Assembly (NCBI RefSeq): GCF_000430045.1
Contig: NZ_KE387023.1
Location: 731,478-795,477 of the forward strand
DNA: 64,000 nt
Origin: Calidithermus chliarophilus DSM 9957
GTDB taxonomy: Bacteria > Deinococcota > Deinococci > Deinococcales > Thermaceae
Reading direction: 5' to 3'
Shown: positions 8,979 through 17,443 of the stretch, piece after piece
Layout of the letters: the number at the start of each line of letters is the position of its first letter
How positions within the stretch are numbered: the first letter of the stretch is position 1
The notes under the pieces: generated by a model
Told to the model about the DNA's origin: nothing
What the model saw: the letters and a program-made list of their open reading frames with translations, nothing else
The model's database searches: none
Made by a program: the position numbers and the translations under genes

Positions 8979-9897
8979 TTAGTACCTTCCACCTATCACG
9001 AGCCCATAACGTTAAACCTATAGGTAAACTTAAAAGCCAAAGTGTCTTTTCTGAGGATTCTAGTGCCTGACTCTTAAGCGGAATGTTCGCGTGTAAAGAG
9101 AATCTAACGAAATTTACATATGCTTTGAGCCGCTCCACCGCAGGTACATGTAATTGGGGACTCAACGATACATACTCTTTATAGTAAAGTCGTGCCGCAT
9201 GAGGTGAGGTAGATCTATTGATAACGTCCTTTGCGCTCATTCCTCCGGGTTGATAATCAACATAAGCCCATACCTCGTCAACAAACCGCAACGAATATCT
9301 GCGAGCTATCCGATTCCAAACCAAGGCATCAGCCACATAGCGGCCCAGATTTTCAGGGAATGGATATTGTTTAAGCACATCTACTCGATTTGCACCAAAT
9401 TTATCTCCTTTAACATAATATTTTGTGCGGATCTCCACAGCATTAGAATCAAGTATTTTTTGTGGAAATCTTGTACCGACTATTGCCCCAGATGGACTAG
9501 CACATAAACCGACCACACCCGCGAAATACTCGCGGCTAGTTACTGGTATAGAGAGCCAGGCCTTCTTAATAGAATGCAACGCATTCGGCGCTAGCCAATC
9601 ATCGGAATCCACTGATACAAAGAGGTATCCTTTAGCAAGAGACACACCTCGATTTATCGCCACATGCCTCCCTGAATTCGGTTGGTAATGATATCGTATC
9701 GTAAAATCCGACTCTCTTATCCACTCTTCGGCTAAATCCCTTGTATTGTCTGCTGACCCATCATCCACAATCACCCACTCAAAGTCCCTATCTACCTGCG
9801 TCCTTAAGCTCTCATAAACACGTGGGAGAAGGTGAGCCCGATTAAAAGTAGCTGTGAACACCGTAAAAAACGGCACCACATCAACCTGATCAGTCAT
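8968..9897 (-). CDS. Glycosyltransferase family 2 (GT-A fold)
   Basis: 309 aa from the ATG at 9897, which has a GGAGGT ribosome site a few bases upstream and overlaps the flippase stop by 8 nt; the longer frame would extend into the flippase gene. GT2 signatures: FTATFNRAHLLPRVYESL, EWVIVDDGSADNT (nucleotide-binding Asp), SVDSDDW (DxD metal site). The C-terminal third is all-alpha and basic. The only GT2 enzyme in the cluster. Confidence 0.88.
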   Translation of the reverse strand: MTDQVDVVPFFTVFTATFNRAHLLPRVYESLRTQVDRDFEWVIVDDGSADNTRDLAEEWIRESDFTIRYHYQPNSGRHVAINRGVSLAKGYLFVSVDSDDWLAPNALHSIKKAWLSIPVTSREYFAGVVGLCASPSGAIVGTRFPQKILDSNAVEIRTKYYVKGDKFGANRVDVLKQYPFPENLGRYVADALVWNRIARRYSLRFVDEVWAYVDYQPGGMSAKDVINRSTSPHAARLYYKEYVSLSPQLHVPAVERLKAYVNFVRFSLHANIPLKSQALESSEKTLWLLSLPIGLTLWARDRWKVLNEK

Positions 9898-11326
9898 TTT
9901 TTGACCTCCAAAAGCGGAACATACATAGAAGCCTACTCCTATAGCCACCAACATTTAATAGGGTGGTCAGCACAATATACGTTGCACTTCCTACAAGCAC
10001 CTGGATCACCAGCCCTTCAACACCGCGATACCTTAGGGTTGGCAACAGCACTAAGCCTGTAATTAAGGATGCTAGAATTATCTTACCTATATCCTGGTAC
10101 GGAATAGGAAGTACAAAAACCCGCCGCCCCAGGGCACTACTTAGTAAGAGCGCTAGTAGGTAGGCAAAAAGGGTAGCATATGCTGCACCCAAGAGACCAA
10201 AGATAGGAATCCACCATAAATTCAAGATGAGATTTAAGAGAGCAGCAGCCCCTACCACCCAAATCTGTCCTGAAGTATATCTCGACAACTGAAAGGCTAA
10301 GTCAAAGTAGTACGCTCGTATCCCTGCAAGTAGGATAGCTATAGTAATCCATGGCAAGAGAAAGGTGGCTTGATCACGAAAACCTGATCCTAGCAGGATA
10401 CTTATTATATTGGGCCCTAGTATGATAAGCCCTACTGCAGCAGGAAAACTTACTCCCATGAGCAGGATGCCATTCCGGCGAAGTTGCTCCTGGGCAGCCT
10501 CAAAGCCTTGTCTTTCAAGGGCTTGTACAGCCAAAGGGTAAGCTGCCAGGTTCACTACCATCATGAAGTAAGCAAGGCTTTGTTGAATTAAGTCATAGCT
10601 TGCTGCATATATCCCTGCAGGCCCCTCACCTAAGAACCTTGCTATAATAAACCGATCTGAAGCACTAACTACAAAGGTCAATGCGAAGGTGGCAGTAAGC
10701 GGAAAACCATAACGTAAAAGCGCACCCATTAGTGGCTTAGAAATCCTTATAGGTACTTCTTTCCAGTCTGTCCCAGCCCGCCAGAGCCCTGCTGATAGTA
10801 AGCCTACTAATAGCCCAAGTATGGGGCCATAAGCGCCCAGTCCCCATAAAACAGCTGCAGTTCCAAAAGCCAAAGCGCTAATCGCACTACCCCCAGTCAT
10901 CAGGCCGTAGCGTACTAACTGAAAGCGGATACGAGCAAACTCTAGGTTAAGGTCAAACCAAGCTTGTGCCCAAAGAAGTAGTACCGCGACTAAAATTAGG
11001 CTACGCCAAACAGAGCTAGGCCAGAATAAAGCTACTAGGAGGCCTAAAACCCCAGTTAAACAAACAATACTTAAAAAGCTCGCAAATATAGTAGAAAGTA
11101 GGGGTTTAGAGTCTTCATGGGCCGCAGGGAAAAATCGTAGTAGTGAGAGCCTCAACCAATGGAAGAAAACCACGTTGAAAAGCCCGACTCCTCCTAGGAT
11201 CAAAACATATTGTCCATATTCTTCGGGGGAAAGAAGCCGGGTATACAAAGCAATAGCCATGAAGTTAATCAGGCCTGGTATTCCACGGGCTAGGATATAT
11301 ATGGAGCTGTGTTTGATGAGAAGCAT
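9890..11326 (-). CDS. Polysaccharide flippase (Wzx/MATE-like)
   Basis: 478 aa with about twelve to fourteen hydrophobic helices. The start IYILARGIPGLINFMAIALYTRLLSPEEYGQYVL is the standard opening of the Wzx/PST family (helix 1, then an LSPEEYG turn). It would flip the undecaprenyl-linked repeat unit to the periplasmic face for the Wzy-like polymerase. It is the first gene of the A+T-rich block; a sampled line inside it (10261-10320) is about 40% G+C, far below the genes beyond 11.5 kb. Confidence 0.88.
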   Translation of the reverse strand: MLLIKHSSIYILARGIPGLINFMAIALYTRLLSPEEYGQYVLILGGVGLFNVVFFHWLRLSLLRFFPAAHEDSKPLLSTIFASFLSIVCLTGVLGLLVALFWPSSVWRSLILVAVLLLWAQAWFDLNLEFARIRFQLVRYGLMTGGSAISALAFGTAAVLWGLGAYGPILGLLVGLLSAGLWRAGTDWKEVPIRISKPLMGALLRYGFPLTATFALTFVVSASDRFIIARFLGEGPAGIYAASYDLIQQSLAYFMMVVNLAAYPLAVQALERQGFEAAQEQLRRNGILLMGVSFPAAVGLIILGPNIISILLGSGFRDQATFLLPWITIAILLAGIRAYYFDLAFQLSRYTSGQIWVVGAAALLNLILNLWWIPIFGLLGAAYATLFAYLLALLLSSALGRRVFVLPIPYQDIGKIILASLITGLVLLPTLRYRGVEGLVIQVLVGSATYIVLTTLLNVGGYRSRLLCMFRFWRSKND

Positions 11327-11337
11327 TATTAACCCTA

Positions 11338-11352
11338 TTGATTGCCAATCAA
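11338..11352. promoter_or_regulatory. Short palindrome upstream of the polysaccharide operon
   Basis: A 15-bp near-perfect palindrome TTGATTGCCAATCAA lies 12 bp upstream of the flippase start, in the 109-bp gap that separates the A+T-rich operon from rfbD. It could be an operator or part of the operon promoter. No confident -10/-35 pair was identified here. Confidence 0.3.
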
Positions 11353-11435
11353 CATGACCATAGCTATTGCTCTGAAGAGCTATGAAAACAAAGTCTTCTG
11401 AGCACTAAAACCTGATGTCCCCTAAAAGTCCACAA

Positions 11436-12188
11436 CTAGGTTAGATGGCTCGAGTTGATAGCCTTAGTTAGTGTTTTCTTTTGGCGCTGCCAACGCTCGA
11501 GGCTCAACGATACATCCTCCGGCAGTGGGACAGGCGCGTCTTTCCGGCTCGAGGGCCTCACGTCCGGCCGGGTACGCACCGCCAGTTCGTAGGCCGACTT
11601 GCGCTCGGTGGCGATGTGGAGGGTCGAGTAAGGGATGTGCTCGAGCCCCCTCAGCGCCAGGGCGATCTCCGGGGCGATCACTTCCACGTAGTCCTGGCTG
11701 GTGTAGAGGTCGGTGAAGGCGGTGGGGTAGGGCCAGGGCGAAGGGCGGAAGGAGGTGCGGATCACCAAGTGCTGGGGCAGGACGCGCACGACCTCCTCGG
11801 CGACGAGCTTGGAGAGGGCGTAGTAGTTGCGCACCGGGCCTACGGGGTCGTCCTCGCGGTAGTTGCCGCGGTCGCCCCAGAAGACGTAGTCGGTGGAGAT
11901 GTGGACCAGGAAGACGCCGGTGCCCTGGAGGGCCTGCACGACGTTGCGGGTTCCCCCGACGTTGACGGCCCAGCACTGCTCGCGCTCCTGCTCGGCCCTG
12001 GCGACGTCGGTGTAGGCGGCTGCGTGGAGGAAGACTTTGGGCTGGTGGCGCTCGAGCACGCGCCGCACGCTCTCGGGGTCGGTGACGTCGAGCTCGCTGC
12101 GGGGCGGGGCTACAACCTCGGGCATCAGGGCGCGCAGGGCCGTGCCCAGGCGGCCGCTGCCTCCGGTCATGAGGATCGGGCCCGTCAC
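11436..12188 (-). CDS. rfbD: dTDP-4-dehydrorhamnose reductase-like SDR
   Basis: 250 aa, slightly short of the usual 280-300. RmlD features: TGGSGRLGTAL (NADPH loop), HAAAYTDVARAEQE, VHISTDYVFWGD and YALSKLVAE, where the Tyr-Lys pair is catalytic. It reduces dTDP-4-keto-L-rhamnose to dTDP-L-rhamnose. The C-terminus is divergent. The ATG overlaps the stop of rfbA by 4 nt, so the two are coupled. Codon use and G+C are genomic-type, unlike the block below 11.4 kb. Confidence 0.82.
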   Translation of the reverse strand: MTGPILMTGGSGRLGTALRALMPEVVAPPRSELDVTDPESVRRVLERHQPKVFLHAAAYTDVARAEQEREQCWAVNVGGTRNVVQALQGTGVFLVHISTDYVFWGDRGNYREDDPVGPVRNYYALSKLVAEEVVRVLPQHLVIRTSFRPSPWPYPTAFTDLYTSQDYVEVIAPEIALALRGLEHIPYSTLHIATERKSAYELAVRTRPDVRPSSRKDAPVPLPEDVSLSLERWQRQKKTLTKAINSSHLT

Positions 12189-13252
12189 AGCTTGACCTGG
12201 CTGCGGTCGCCCAGCACCAGTTGCAGGGTGTGGCGGCGGGTGCTGCCCTGGCCGTCCACGACCACGCCGTGGCCGAGGATGCTGGCGTCGAGGCGGTAGG
12301 CGAGCTGGCGCACCTCGGCCTGGTCCATGAGGATGGAGTACTCCAGCTCGCTGCCGATGACCTTGGCGCCCTTGCCGATGGCGCTGTAGGGGCCGATGAA
12401 GCTGTCCTCGACGAGGCTGCCCGCCCCGATGAAGGCGGGGCCGCGCACGGTCGATCGCACGATGCGGGCGCCGGGCTCGACCACCACCTCGCCCACCACG
12501 TCGGCGTGCTCGAGCTCGCCCTCCACCCGGCGGGCGATCTGGGAGAGCACCAGGCGGTTGGCGTCGAGGAGATCCTCGGGCTTGCCGGTGTCCTTCCAGT
12601 AGCCGCGCACCTGGTGGGCCACCACCTTCTGGCCGCGCTCGACCAGCCCCTGGATGGCCTCGGTGATCTCGTACTCCCCGCGCCCGGAGGGCTTGAGCGT
12701 GGCGATGACGTCGTGGATGGCGGGGCTGAAGAGGTAGACGCCCACCAGCGCCAGGTTGGACGGGGGCTCCTTGGGCTTCTCGACCAGGCGCACCACCCGG
12801 CCCTGCACGTCGAGCACCACCACCCCGAAGGCGCGGGGGTCCTCGACCTCGGTCAGGAGCACGATGGCCTGGGGCTGGGTCTGCTGGTACTCCTCGACCA
12901 GGTGCCGGATGCCGCCGGAGAGCAGGTTGTCGCCCAGGTAGAGCACGAAGGGGCTCTGGCCCAGGTAGTCCCGGGCGGTCATGACGGCGTGGGCGATGCC
13001 CAGCGGGGCTTCCTGCACGATGAAGGTGAGGTTTACGCCCCAGCGGGAGCCGTCGCCCAGGGCCTCGCGCACCTCGTCGCCGGTCTCGGGGCTGAGGATC
13101 ACCCCGACGTCGCGGATGCCCGCCTCGAGGAGGTCCTCGAGGGCGTAGAAGAGGTTGGGCTTGCCGGCGATGGGGATGAGCTGCTTGGCCCGGGTGTGGG
13201 TCAGAGGGCGCAGGCGGGTGCCTTTGCCGCCGGAGAGAATAAGTCCTTTCAT
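12185..13252 (-). CDS. rfbA: Glucose-1-phosphate thymidylyltransferase, long form
   Basis: 355 aa, the long (archaeal/Thermus-type) variant. Signature GxGTRLRPLT appears as GGKGTRLRPLTHTRAKQL, followed by LYLGDN, EKPKEPPSN and YWKDTGKPEDLLDAN. The C-terminal 100 residues (AHAD-type hexapeptide repeats such as VVEPGARIVRSTVRGPAFIG) form a left-handed beta-helix. It makes dTDP-glucose from dTTP and glucose-1-phosphate, the entry step to dTDP-rhamnose. rfbB and rfbC are not in the window. Confidence 0.9.
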   Translation of the reverse strand: MKGLILSGGKGTRLRPLTHTRAKQLIPIAGKPNLFYALEDLLEAGIRDVGVILSPETGDEVREALGDGSRWGVNLTFIVQEAPLGIAHAVMTARDYLGQSPFVLYLGDNLLSGGIRHLVEEYQQTQPQAIVLLTEVEDPRAFGVVVLDVQGRVVRLVEKPKEPPSNLALVGVYLFSPAIHDVIATLKPSGRGEYEITEAIQGLVERGQKVVAHQVRGYWKDTGKPEDLLDANRLVLSQIARRVEGELEHADVVGEVVVEPGARIVRSTVRGPAFIGAGSLVEDSFIGPYSAIGKGAKVIGSELEYSILMDQAEVRQLAYRLDASILGHGVVVDGQGSTRRHTLQLVLGDRSQVKL

Positions 13253-13320
13253 ACGAGCTTCCTCACGTCATGCCCAGACTCCCCGGCCGGGCAGGCTCCG
13301 CTGGCCCGGGCGGGCTCGAG

Positions 13321-13515
13321 TCAGTCCTTCCAGCTTTCTACTTCCTTGTAATGAACGAGCGCTGAGTAGTTGACCTGCGCGCCCTGCATGGCCGTCGAGA
13401 ACTTGACGTCGACGAGCACCACGTCCTCGTCGAGGTCGGCGATGAAGCGGTTAATGCGCTCCTGGAACACGTCGGGGTCGTTGGCGAAGATCAGCCGGAA
13501 GCGGATGCCCTCCAT
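13321..13515 (-). CDS. Small Cse60-like conserved protein
   Basis: 64 aa from the ATG at 13515, which has an AGGAG box 6 nt upstream. The pattern (RINRFIADLDEDVVLVDVKFST, then VNYSALVHYKE) matches in layout the small protein family named after Bacillus Cse60: a helix, an acidic turn, and two beta strands ending in an aromatic-Lys motif. Biochemical function is not established. It follows the phosphodiesterase gene by 17 nt on the same strand. The family call rests on motif layout only. Confidence 0.6.
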   Translation of the reverse strand: MEGIRFRLIFANDPDVFQERINRFIADLDEDVVLVDVKFSTAMQGAQVNYSALVHYKEVESWKD

Positions 13516-13532
13516 ACCATCTCCTAGGATAG

Positions 13533-14207
13533 TCAATCCCGCGCGGCTTTGAGTTCATCGGGCACATCGCCGATCACCCCGCGCACGCCCCACTCCAGGA
13601 GTTCGCGTGCCCGGCGGGCGTCGTTGACGGTCCAGGTCGCCACGAAGTAGCCCTGCCCCCTCAGGCGTTCGACCTCCTCGCGGCTGAGCAGGCTGTGGTG
13701 GGGGTGAACGCCCTGCACCCCCAGGCAGGGGAGCAGCTCGAGCACCTCCTCCTGGGCGTAGAGCAGGGCCAGGGGCACGTCGAGGCCCTGCCGGCGCAGG
13801 CGGATCAGGGCCAGGGGGTCGAAGCTGGAGACCCAGGCGCGCCCGCGCCCGCCCCAGGCCCCCAGCAGCCGGGCCAGGGCCGCCTCCCGCCCGTCGGAGG
13901 TGGGCGGCTGGCTCTTGAGCTCGAGGTTAATCCAGGCTTCAGGGTGGGCCTCGAAGAGCTCGAAGACCTCCTCGAGCCGGGGCATCCACGGGGCCCTCCG
14001 CCTTATCTCGACCCAGTCCAGCTCGGCGAGGGGAACGCCCTCCAGGTCGAAGTCGTGGTGGATCACCAGCACCCCGTCGCGGCTGCGCTGGACGTCGAGC
14101 TCGACGCCGTCGAGGCCGTCCTGGAGGGCCATGGCGAAGGACTCGAGGGTGTTTTCGCGTGCCCGACGCGGTGATCCCCGGTGACCCAGCAATAAGCGCG
14201 TATCCAT
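13533..14207 (-). CDS. Glycerophosphodiester phosphodiesterase
   Basis: 224 aa from the ATG at 14207. The GDPD signature is complete: HRGSPRRARENT (His, Arg, Glu-Asn), GVELDVQRSRDGVLVIHHD (Glu and Asp metal ligands, catalytic His), NLELK (metal Glu) and the final TWTVND. It hydrolyses glycerophosphodiesters to glycerol-3-phosphate and an alcohol. Start chosen because a TACACT box lies exactly 6 nt upstream, giving a leaderless transcript; the GTG-type extension to 14228 would overlap that box and the divergent promoter. Confidence 0.9.
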   Translation of the reverse strand: MDTRLLLGHRGSPRRARENTLESFAMALQDGLDGVELDVQRSRDGVLVIHHDFDLEGVPLAELDWVEIRRRAPWMPRLEEVFELFEAHPEAWINLELKSQPPTSDGREAALARLLGAWGGRGRAWVSSFDPLALIRLRRQGLDVPLALLYAQEEVLELLPCLGVQGVHPHHSLLSREEVERLRGQGYFVATWTVNDARRARELLEWGVRGVIGDVPDELKAARD

Positions 14208-14213
14208 AGCGAT

Positions 14214-14223
14214 AGTGTATATT
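14214..14223. promoter_or_regulatory. Overlapping divergent leaderless promoters
   Basis: Minus strand: TACACT (14214-14219) sits 6 nt before the phosphodiesterase ATG. Plus strand: TATATT (14218-14223) sits 7 nt before the ATG at 14231. The two -10 boxes overlap inside a 14-bp imperfect palindrome GTGTATATTGACAC (14215-14228). Only one RNA polymerase could open this site at a time, so the two genes may be expressed reciprocally. Confidence 0.55.
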
Positions 14224-14230
14224 GACACAT

Positions 14231-15082
14231 ATGGGCAAATACGATGCGCGTCTTGCAGAACTGGTGCGGGACGAGGTGATTGCCCGCCTGGAAGGGCCGG
14301 GTGGCGTCATCGCCATCACCCGTAGGGACCTGTGGTTTCTCAGCGACGAGGGGGGCAGCAGCACGCCCCTGAACTCAATCAAGCGCATATCGCGCGGCGA
14401 GGGCAACACCGTCGCCGTGCTGGGTGCCCAGGGCTCTCTGATGGACATCCCCCTGACGGCCTTCAAGGTGGACGAGCTCAAGAACTTCCTCGAGTCGCTC
14501 AAGGAGCACGTGGTGCGCGCCCGCAGCACCCAGACCCAGTCCTCGCCGCCGCCCGCGGCCGTGCAGGCGGCCCCGCCGCCTCGAGCCGAGCCGGAGCCCG
14601 TGCCCATGCCGGAACCGGAGCCCGTGGCCGCCTACACCCCCCCTCCCCCCGCCGAGACGGTCTGGCCGGAGTCCCAGCCCCAGGCCGCGCCGCACGAGCC
14701 GCGCCACCCCTCGGTGATCCAGGTCCCCGACAACGAGCCCGACTTCCCGCCCGCGCCCACCCAGGTGTGGGAGGAGGAGCGCACCCGCAAGACCGCCGAG
14801 GAGCCCGCGGCCCCCACACCCTCGCTCGAGGAGGCCCCGGCTCCTGTCCCCACCCCGGTGCCCACCGTCCCCGAGCGGCCGGCCGTAATCACGCAGGCCC
14901 GCCCTCGCTCGGGAACGGGCGTGCTGATGAAGGTGTTGTCCGCGGTCACCCTGGCCTACAGCCTGGCCTACGTGGCGCTCAAGGCCAGCGACCCGGCCGC
15001 CGACGTGTGGACCACGCTGGGCGTGGTGGTCTTCGGGCTCGGGCTGGCGGGCATCCAGTGGCGTCTGTCCGAGACCTCCTGA
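14231..15082 (+). CDS. Membrane protein with N-terminal PH-like domain and Pro-rich linker (unknown function)
   Basis: 283 aa. Residues 1-95 look like a small beta-rich domain (GGVIAITRRDLWFLSDEGG, then PLNSIKRISRGEGNTVAV) in the style of bacterial PH/GRAM-like domains. Residues 100-225 are a Pro/Glu/Ala-rich disordered linker. The last 55 residues hold two membrane helices (SAVTLAYSLAYVALKA; TTLGVVVFGLGLAGIQW). The linker could let the soluble head reach some distance from the membrane. The start is ATG 14231, 7 nt after a TATATT box. The 3' end overlaps comEA by 25 nt, suggesting a link to the competence machinery; this is inference. Confidence 0.7.
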   Translation: MGKYDARLAELVRDEVIARLEGPGGVIAITRRDLWFLSDEGGSSTPLNSIKRISRGEGNTVAVLGAQGSLMDIPLTAFKVDELKNFLESLKEHVVRARSTQTQSSPPPAAVQAAPPPRAEPEPVPMPEPEPVAAYTPPPPAETVWPESQPQAAPHEPRHPSVIQVPDNEPDFPPAPTQVWEEERTRKTAEEPAAPTPSLEEAPAPVPTPVPTVPERPAVITQARPRSGTGVLMKVLSAVTLAYSLAYVALKASDPAADVWTTLGVVVFGLGLAGIQWRLSETS

Positions 15083-15405
15083 CCGCACTCTACCTGCTGC
15101 TCGTCGCGGGCCTGGGGGTGGCGAGCCTCTGGCCCCGCCTGACCGAGCGCTTCGTCCCGGTGGAGGTGGTAAGCCCGGGCGCGGTGTCGCCTGCGGCCAG
15201 CGACCCGGCCTCAGCGCCCAGCCCCCAGCCGCTCAGCCTCAACCGGGCGAGCCTCGAGGAGCTCGAGCGCCTGCCCGGCGTCGGCCCGGCCCTGGCCCGG
15301 CGCATCGTGGAGGGCCGGCCCTACGGCAGCGTCGAGGAGCTCGACCGCGTGAAGGGCATCGGGCCTAAGACCCTCGAGCGCCTGCGACCCCTCGTCGTGC
15401 CATGA
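15058..15405 (+). CDS. comEA: ComEA-like DNA-binding competence protein
   Basis: 115 aa from a GTG at 15058 (no ATG available; overlaps the previous gene by 25 nt). One N-terminal membrane helix (LLTALYLLLVAGLGVASLW), a 35-residue flexible linker, then a helix-hairpin-helix pair: SLNRASLEELERLPGVGPAL and RVKGIGPKTLERLRP. This is the standard ComEA layout: membrane-tethered receptor for incoming double-stranded DNA. Its stop overlaps the comEC ATG (ATGA). Natural transformation is well known in Thermus, so the pair is expected. Confidence 0.9.
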   Translation: MASVRDLLTALYLLLVAGLGVASLWPRLTERFVPVEVVSPGAVSPAASDPASAPSPQPLSLNRASLEELERLPGVGPALARRIVEGRPYGSVEELDRVKGIGPKTLERLRPLVVP

Positions 15406-17441
15406 TCCCCCACGCCCTCGGCCTCGGCGCCCTGGCCGGGGCGCTGACCCAGGCCGGCCCGCTGGCGTACCTGAGCCTGCTGCTCCTCCCCTTCTGGCCC
15501 CGGCCCGAGCGCTGGTTCTTCGCCGCGGCCTTCGCGCTGCTGTGGCTGCGGCTGCTCCTGCCCGCCGACCCCTGGGCCGGCCAGGTCGGGCAGCGGGTGG
15601 AGCTGGAGGGCACCCTCCGGGAGGGCTTCCTCAGCACCCCGCAGGGCCGGGTCTACGTGCGGCACTTCCCAGCGCTGAAGGACGGGCGCTACCGGCTCGG
15701 CGGGGTGCTGCAGCGCCCGCAGGGCCGGCGCAACCCCGGCGGCTTCGACCAGGCGGCCTGGCTGCGGGGAGTAGGGGTCACGGCGGTCCTGAAGGTGGAG
15801 CGGGTGCTCGGGAGCCAGCCCCCGCCGAGCGGGCCGCGGGAGGCGGTGAGGGGGCGGCTCGAGGCCGGCCTCTCCCCCGCCGTGGCCGCCCTGGCGGTGG
15901 CCATGACCCTGGGCGAGCGGCGCGACCTGGGCGAGACCTACGAGCAGTTCCAGCGCTCGGGGCTGGCGCACGCCCTGGCGCTGTCGGGCCTCAACGTCGC
16001 CATCCTGACGGGCTTTCTGGTGCTGTTGCTCAGCTTCTTGGGCCCGTACCGCTACCTCGCGGCCCTGGCGGTCTTGCTGGCCTACCTCGCCCTGGTGGGC
16101 CCCTCGGCCTCGCTGGTGCGGGCGGAGATCATGGCCGCCCTGGTGCTCGTCGCTTTGTTCCTGGGCAAGGGCAGGGTCGACGTGCTGGCGGCGCTGGCCT
16201 GGGCCCTGGCGGCGCACCTGCTGGCCCAGCCCTTTGCCCTCTTCAGCCTTTCCTTCCAGCTCTCCTACCTCGCGGTGCTGGGCATGGCGCTGGTGCTGCC
16301 CCGCCTGCCCCGCCCCGCCGGCGTCCGGGGCTGGGTGCTGGCCGGCTTCGCGGTGACCTTCGCCGCCCAGCTCCTGCTGCTGCCGCTTTTGCTGCACAAC
16401 TTCCACGCCCTGCCCCTCCTCTCCCCTATCGCCAACCTCCTGGTGCTGCCCTTCCTCAACCTGCTGGTGCCGCTGGGCTTCCTCAAGATGTTCGCCGGGG
16501 AATGGCTGGCCTGGCCGGTCGAGGGGCTGGGCCGGCTGACGCTGGGCCTGGTGGCGCTCTTCGCCCAGGGGCCCCAGTTGCGCTGGGGCGAGATCTCCCC
16601 GGCGGGGTTCGCGCTGTACTACCTCGCGGTCCTCCCGCTGCTCGCCGCCCTCTACCGGCGGATCTCCTGGCGGCGCGGGGCGCTGCTGAGCGGGAGCGCG
16701 GCCCTGGCTTCCGGCCTGGGCCTGCTGGTTCCCCCCGCGGAGTACTGGCAGCTCGACGTCGGGCAGGGGGACGCGGCGCTGCTGCGGCTGCCGGGCGGGG
16801 TGGAGGTCTTAGTGGACGGGGGGCGGGACTGGGCCGGCGGGCGGGTGGTCGGGGCCCTGCGGGCGCTGGGCGTGGACGACCTCGAGCTCGTCGTCGCCAC
16901 CCACCCCGACGCCGATCACGTCGGCGGGCTGCCCGAGGTGCTGGGCAGCGTGAGGGTGGGGGCGCTCGTCACCGGCCCTCCCCGGCCCGGCGACGAGCAC
17001 GACCGGCGGTTGCGCGAGGCGGCTCGAGCCCGGGGCGTGCGAACGCTCGAGGCCGGCGCGGGGAGCGTGCTCCGGGTGGGCGAGGCCCGGCTGCGCTTCC
17101 TGGGGCCGAGGGCCAGCGGCGCGGACGACAACGCCCGCAGCCTGGTCTTCGTGCTGGAGTGGCGGGGCCGGCGCGTCCTGTTCACCGGGGATGCCCCGGT
17201 CTCCGAGGAGGCCCACTGGGAGGCGGGGCCCGTGGACGTCCTCAAGGTGGGGCACCACGGCTCGGCCGGCAGCACGGGGGAGGAATTGCTCGAGCGCTTC
17301 CGGCCCCGCCTGGCGGTGATCGGCGTGGGGGCCAACGTGTACGGCCACCCGACCCCCGCCGTCCTGGAGCGCCTGCGAAGGCACGGCGTCGCGGTGCGGC
17401 GCACCGACCTCGAGGGGGCAGTCCGGGTCCCGCTGCGCTGA
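15402..17441 (+). CDS. comEC: ComEC/Rec2 DNA-uptake channel protein
   Basis: 679 aa, near the short end of the family. Order: N-terminal helices and OB-like extracytoplasmic segment (about 1-150), the competence domain with many helices (about 150-450, including HALALSGLNVAILTG), and a C-terminal metallo-beta-lactamase-like domain (about 455-679) with VVATHPDADHVGGLPEV, FTGDAP and VLKVGHHGS. It forms the inner-membrane channel for single-stranded DNA; the MBL domain is the proposed nuclease part. Overlaps comEA by 4 nt. Confidence 0.93.
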   Translation: MIPHALGLGALAGALTQAGPLAYLSLLLLPFWPRPERWFFAAAFALLWLRLLLPADPWAGQVGQRVELEGTLREGFLSTPQGRVYVRHFPALKDGRYRLGGVLQRPQGRRNPGGFDQAAWLRGVGVTAVLKVERVLGSQPPPSGPREAVRGRLEAGLSPAVAALAVAMTLGERRDLGETYEQFQRSGLAHALALSGLNVAILTGFLVLLLSFLGPYRYLAALAVLLAYLALVGPSASLVRAEIMAALVLVALFLGKGRVDVLAALAWALAAHLLAQPFALFSLSFQLSYLAVLGMALVLPRLPRPAGVRGWVLAGFAVTFAAQLLLLPLLLHNFHALPLLSPIANLLVLPFLNLLVPLGFLKMFAGEWLAWPVEGLGRLTLGLVALFAQGPQLRWGEISPAGFALYYLAVLPLLAALYRRISWRRGALLSGSAALASGLGLLVPPAEYWQLDVGQGDAALLRLPGGVEVLVDGGRDWAGGRVVGALRALGVDDLELVVATHPDADHVGGLPEVLGSVRVGALVTGPPRPGDEHDRRLREAARARGVRTLEAGAGSVLRVGEARLRFLGPRASGADDNARSLVFVLEWRGRRVLFTGDAPVSEEAHWEAGPVDVLKVGHHGSAGSTGEELLERFRPRLAVIGVGANVYGHPTPAVLERLRRHGVAVRRTDLEGAVRVPLR

Positions 17442-17443
17442 GC

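Noticed and set aside
11471-15405. Long open frames antisense to or out of frame with rfbD, rfbA, the phosphodiesterase, comEA and comEC
   Set aside because: High G+C makes stop codons rare; the translations are Gly/Ala/Arg/Pro-rich shadows without folds or ribosome sites.
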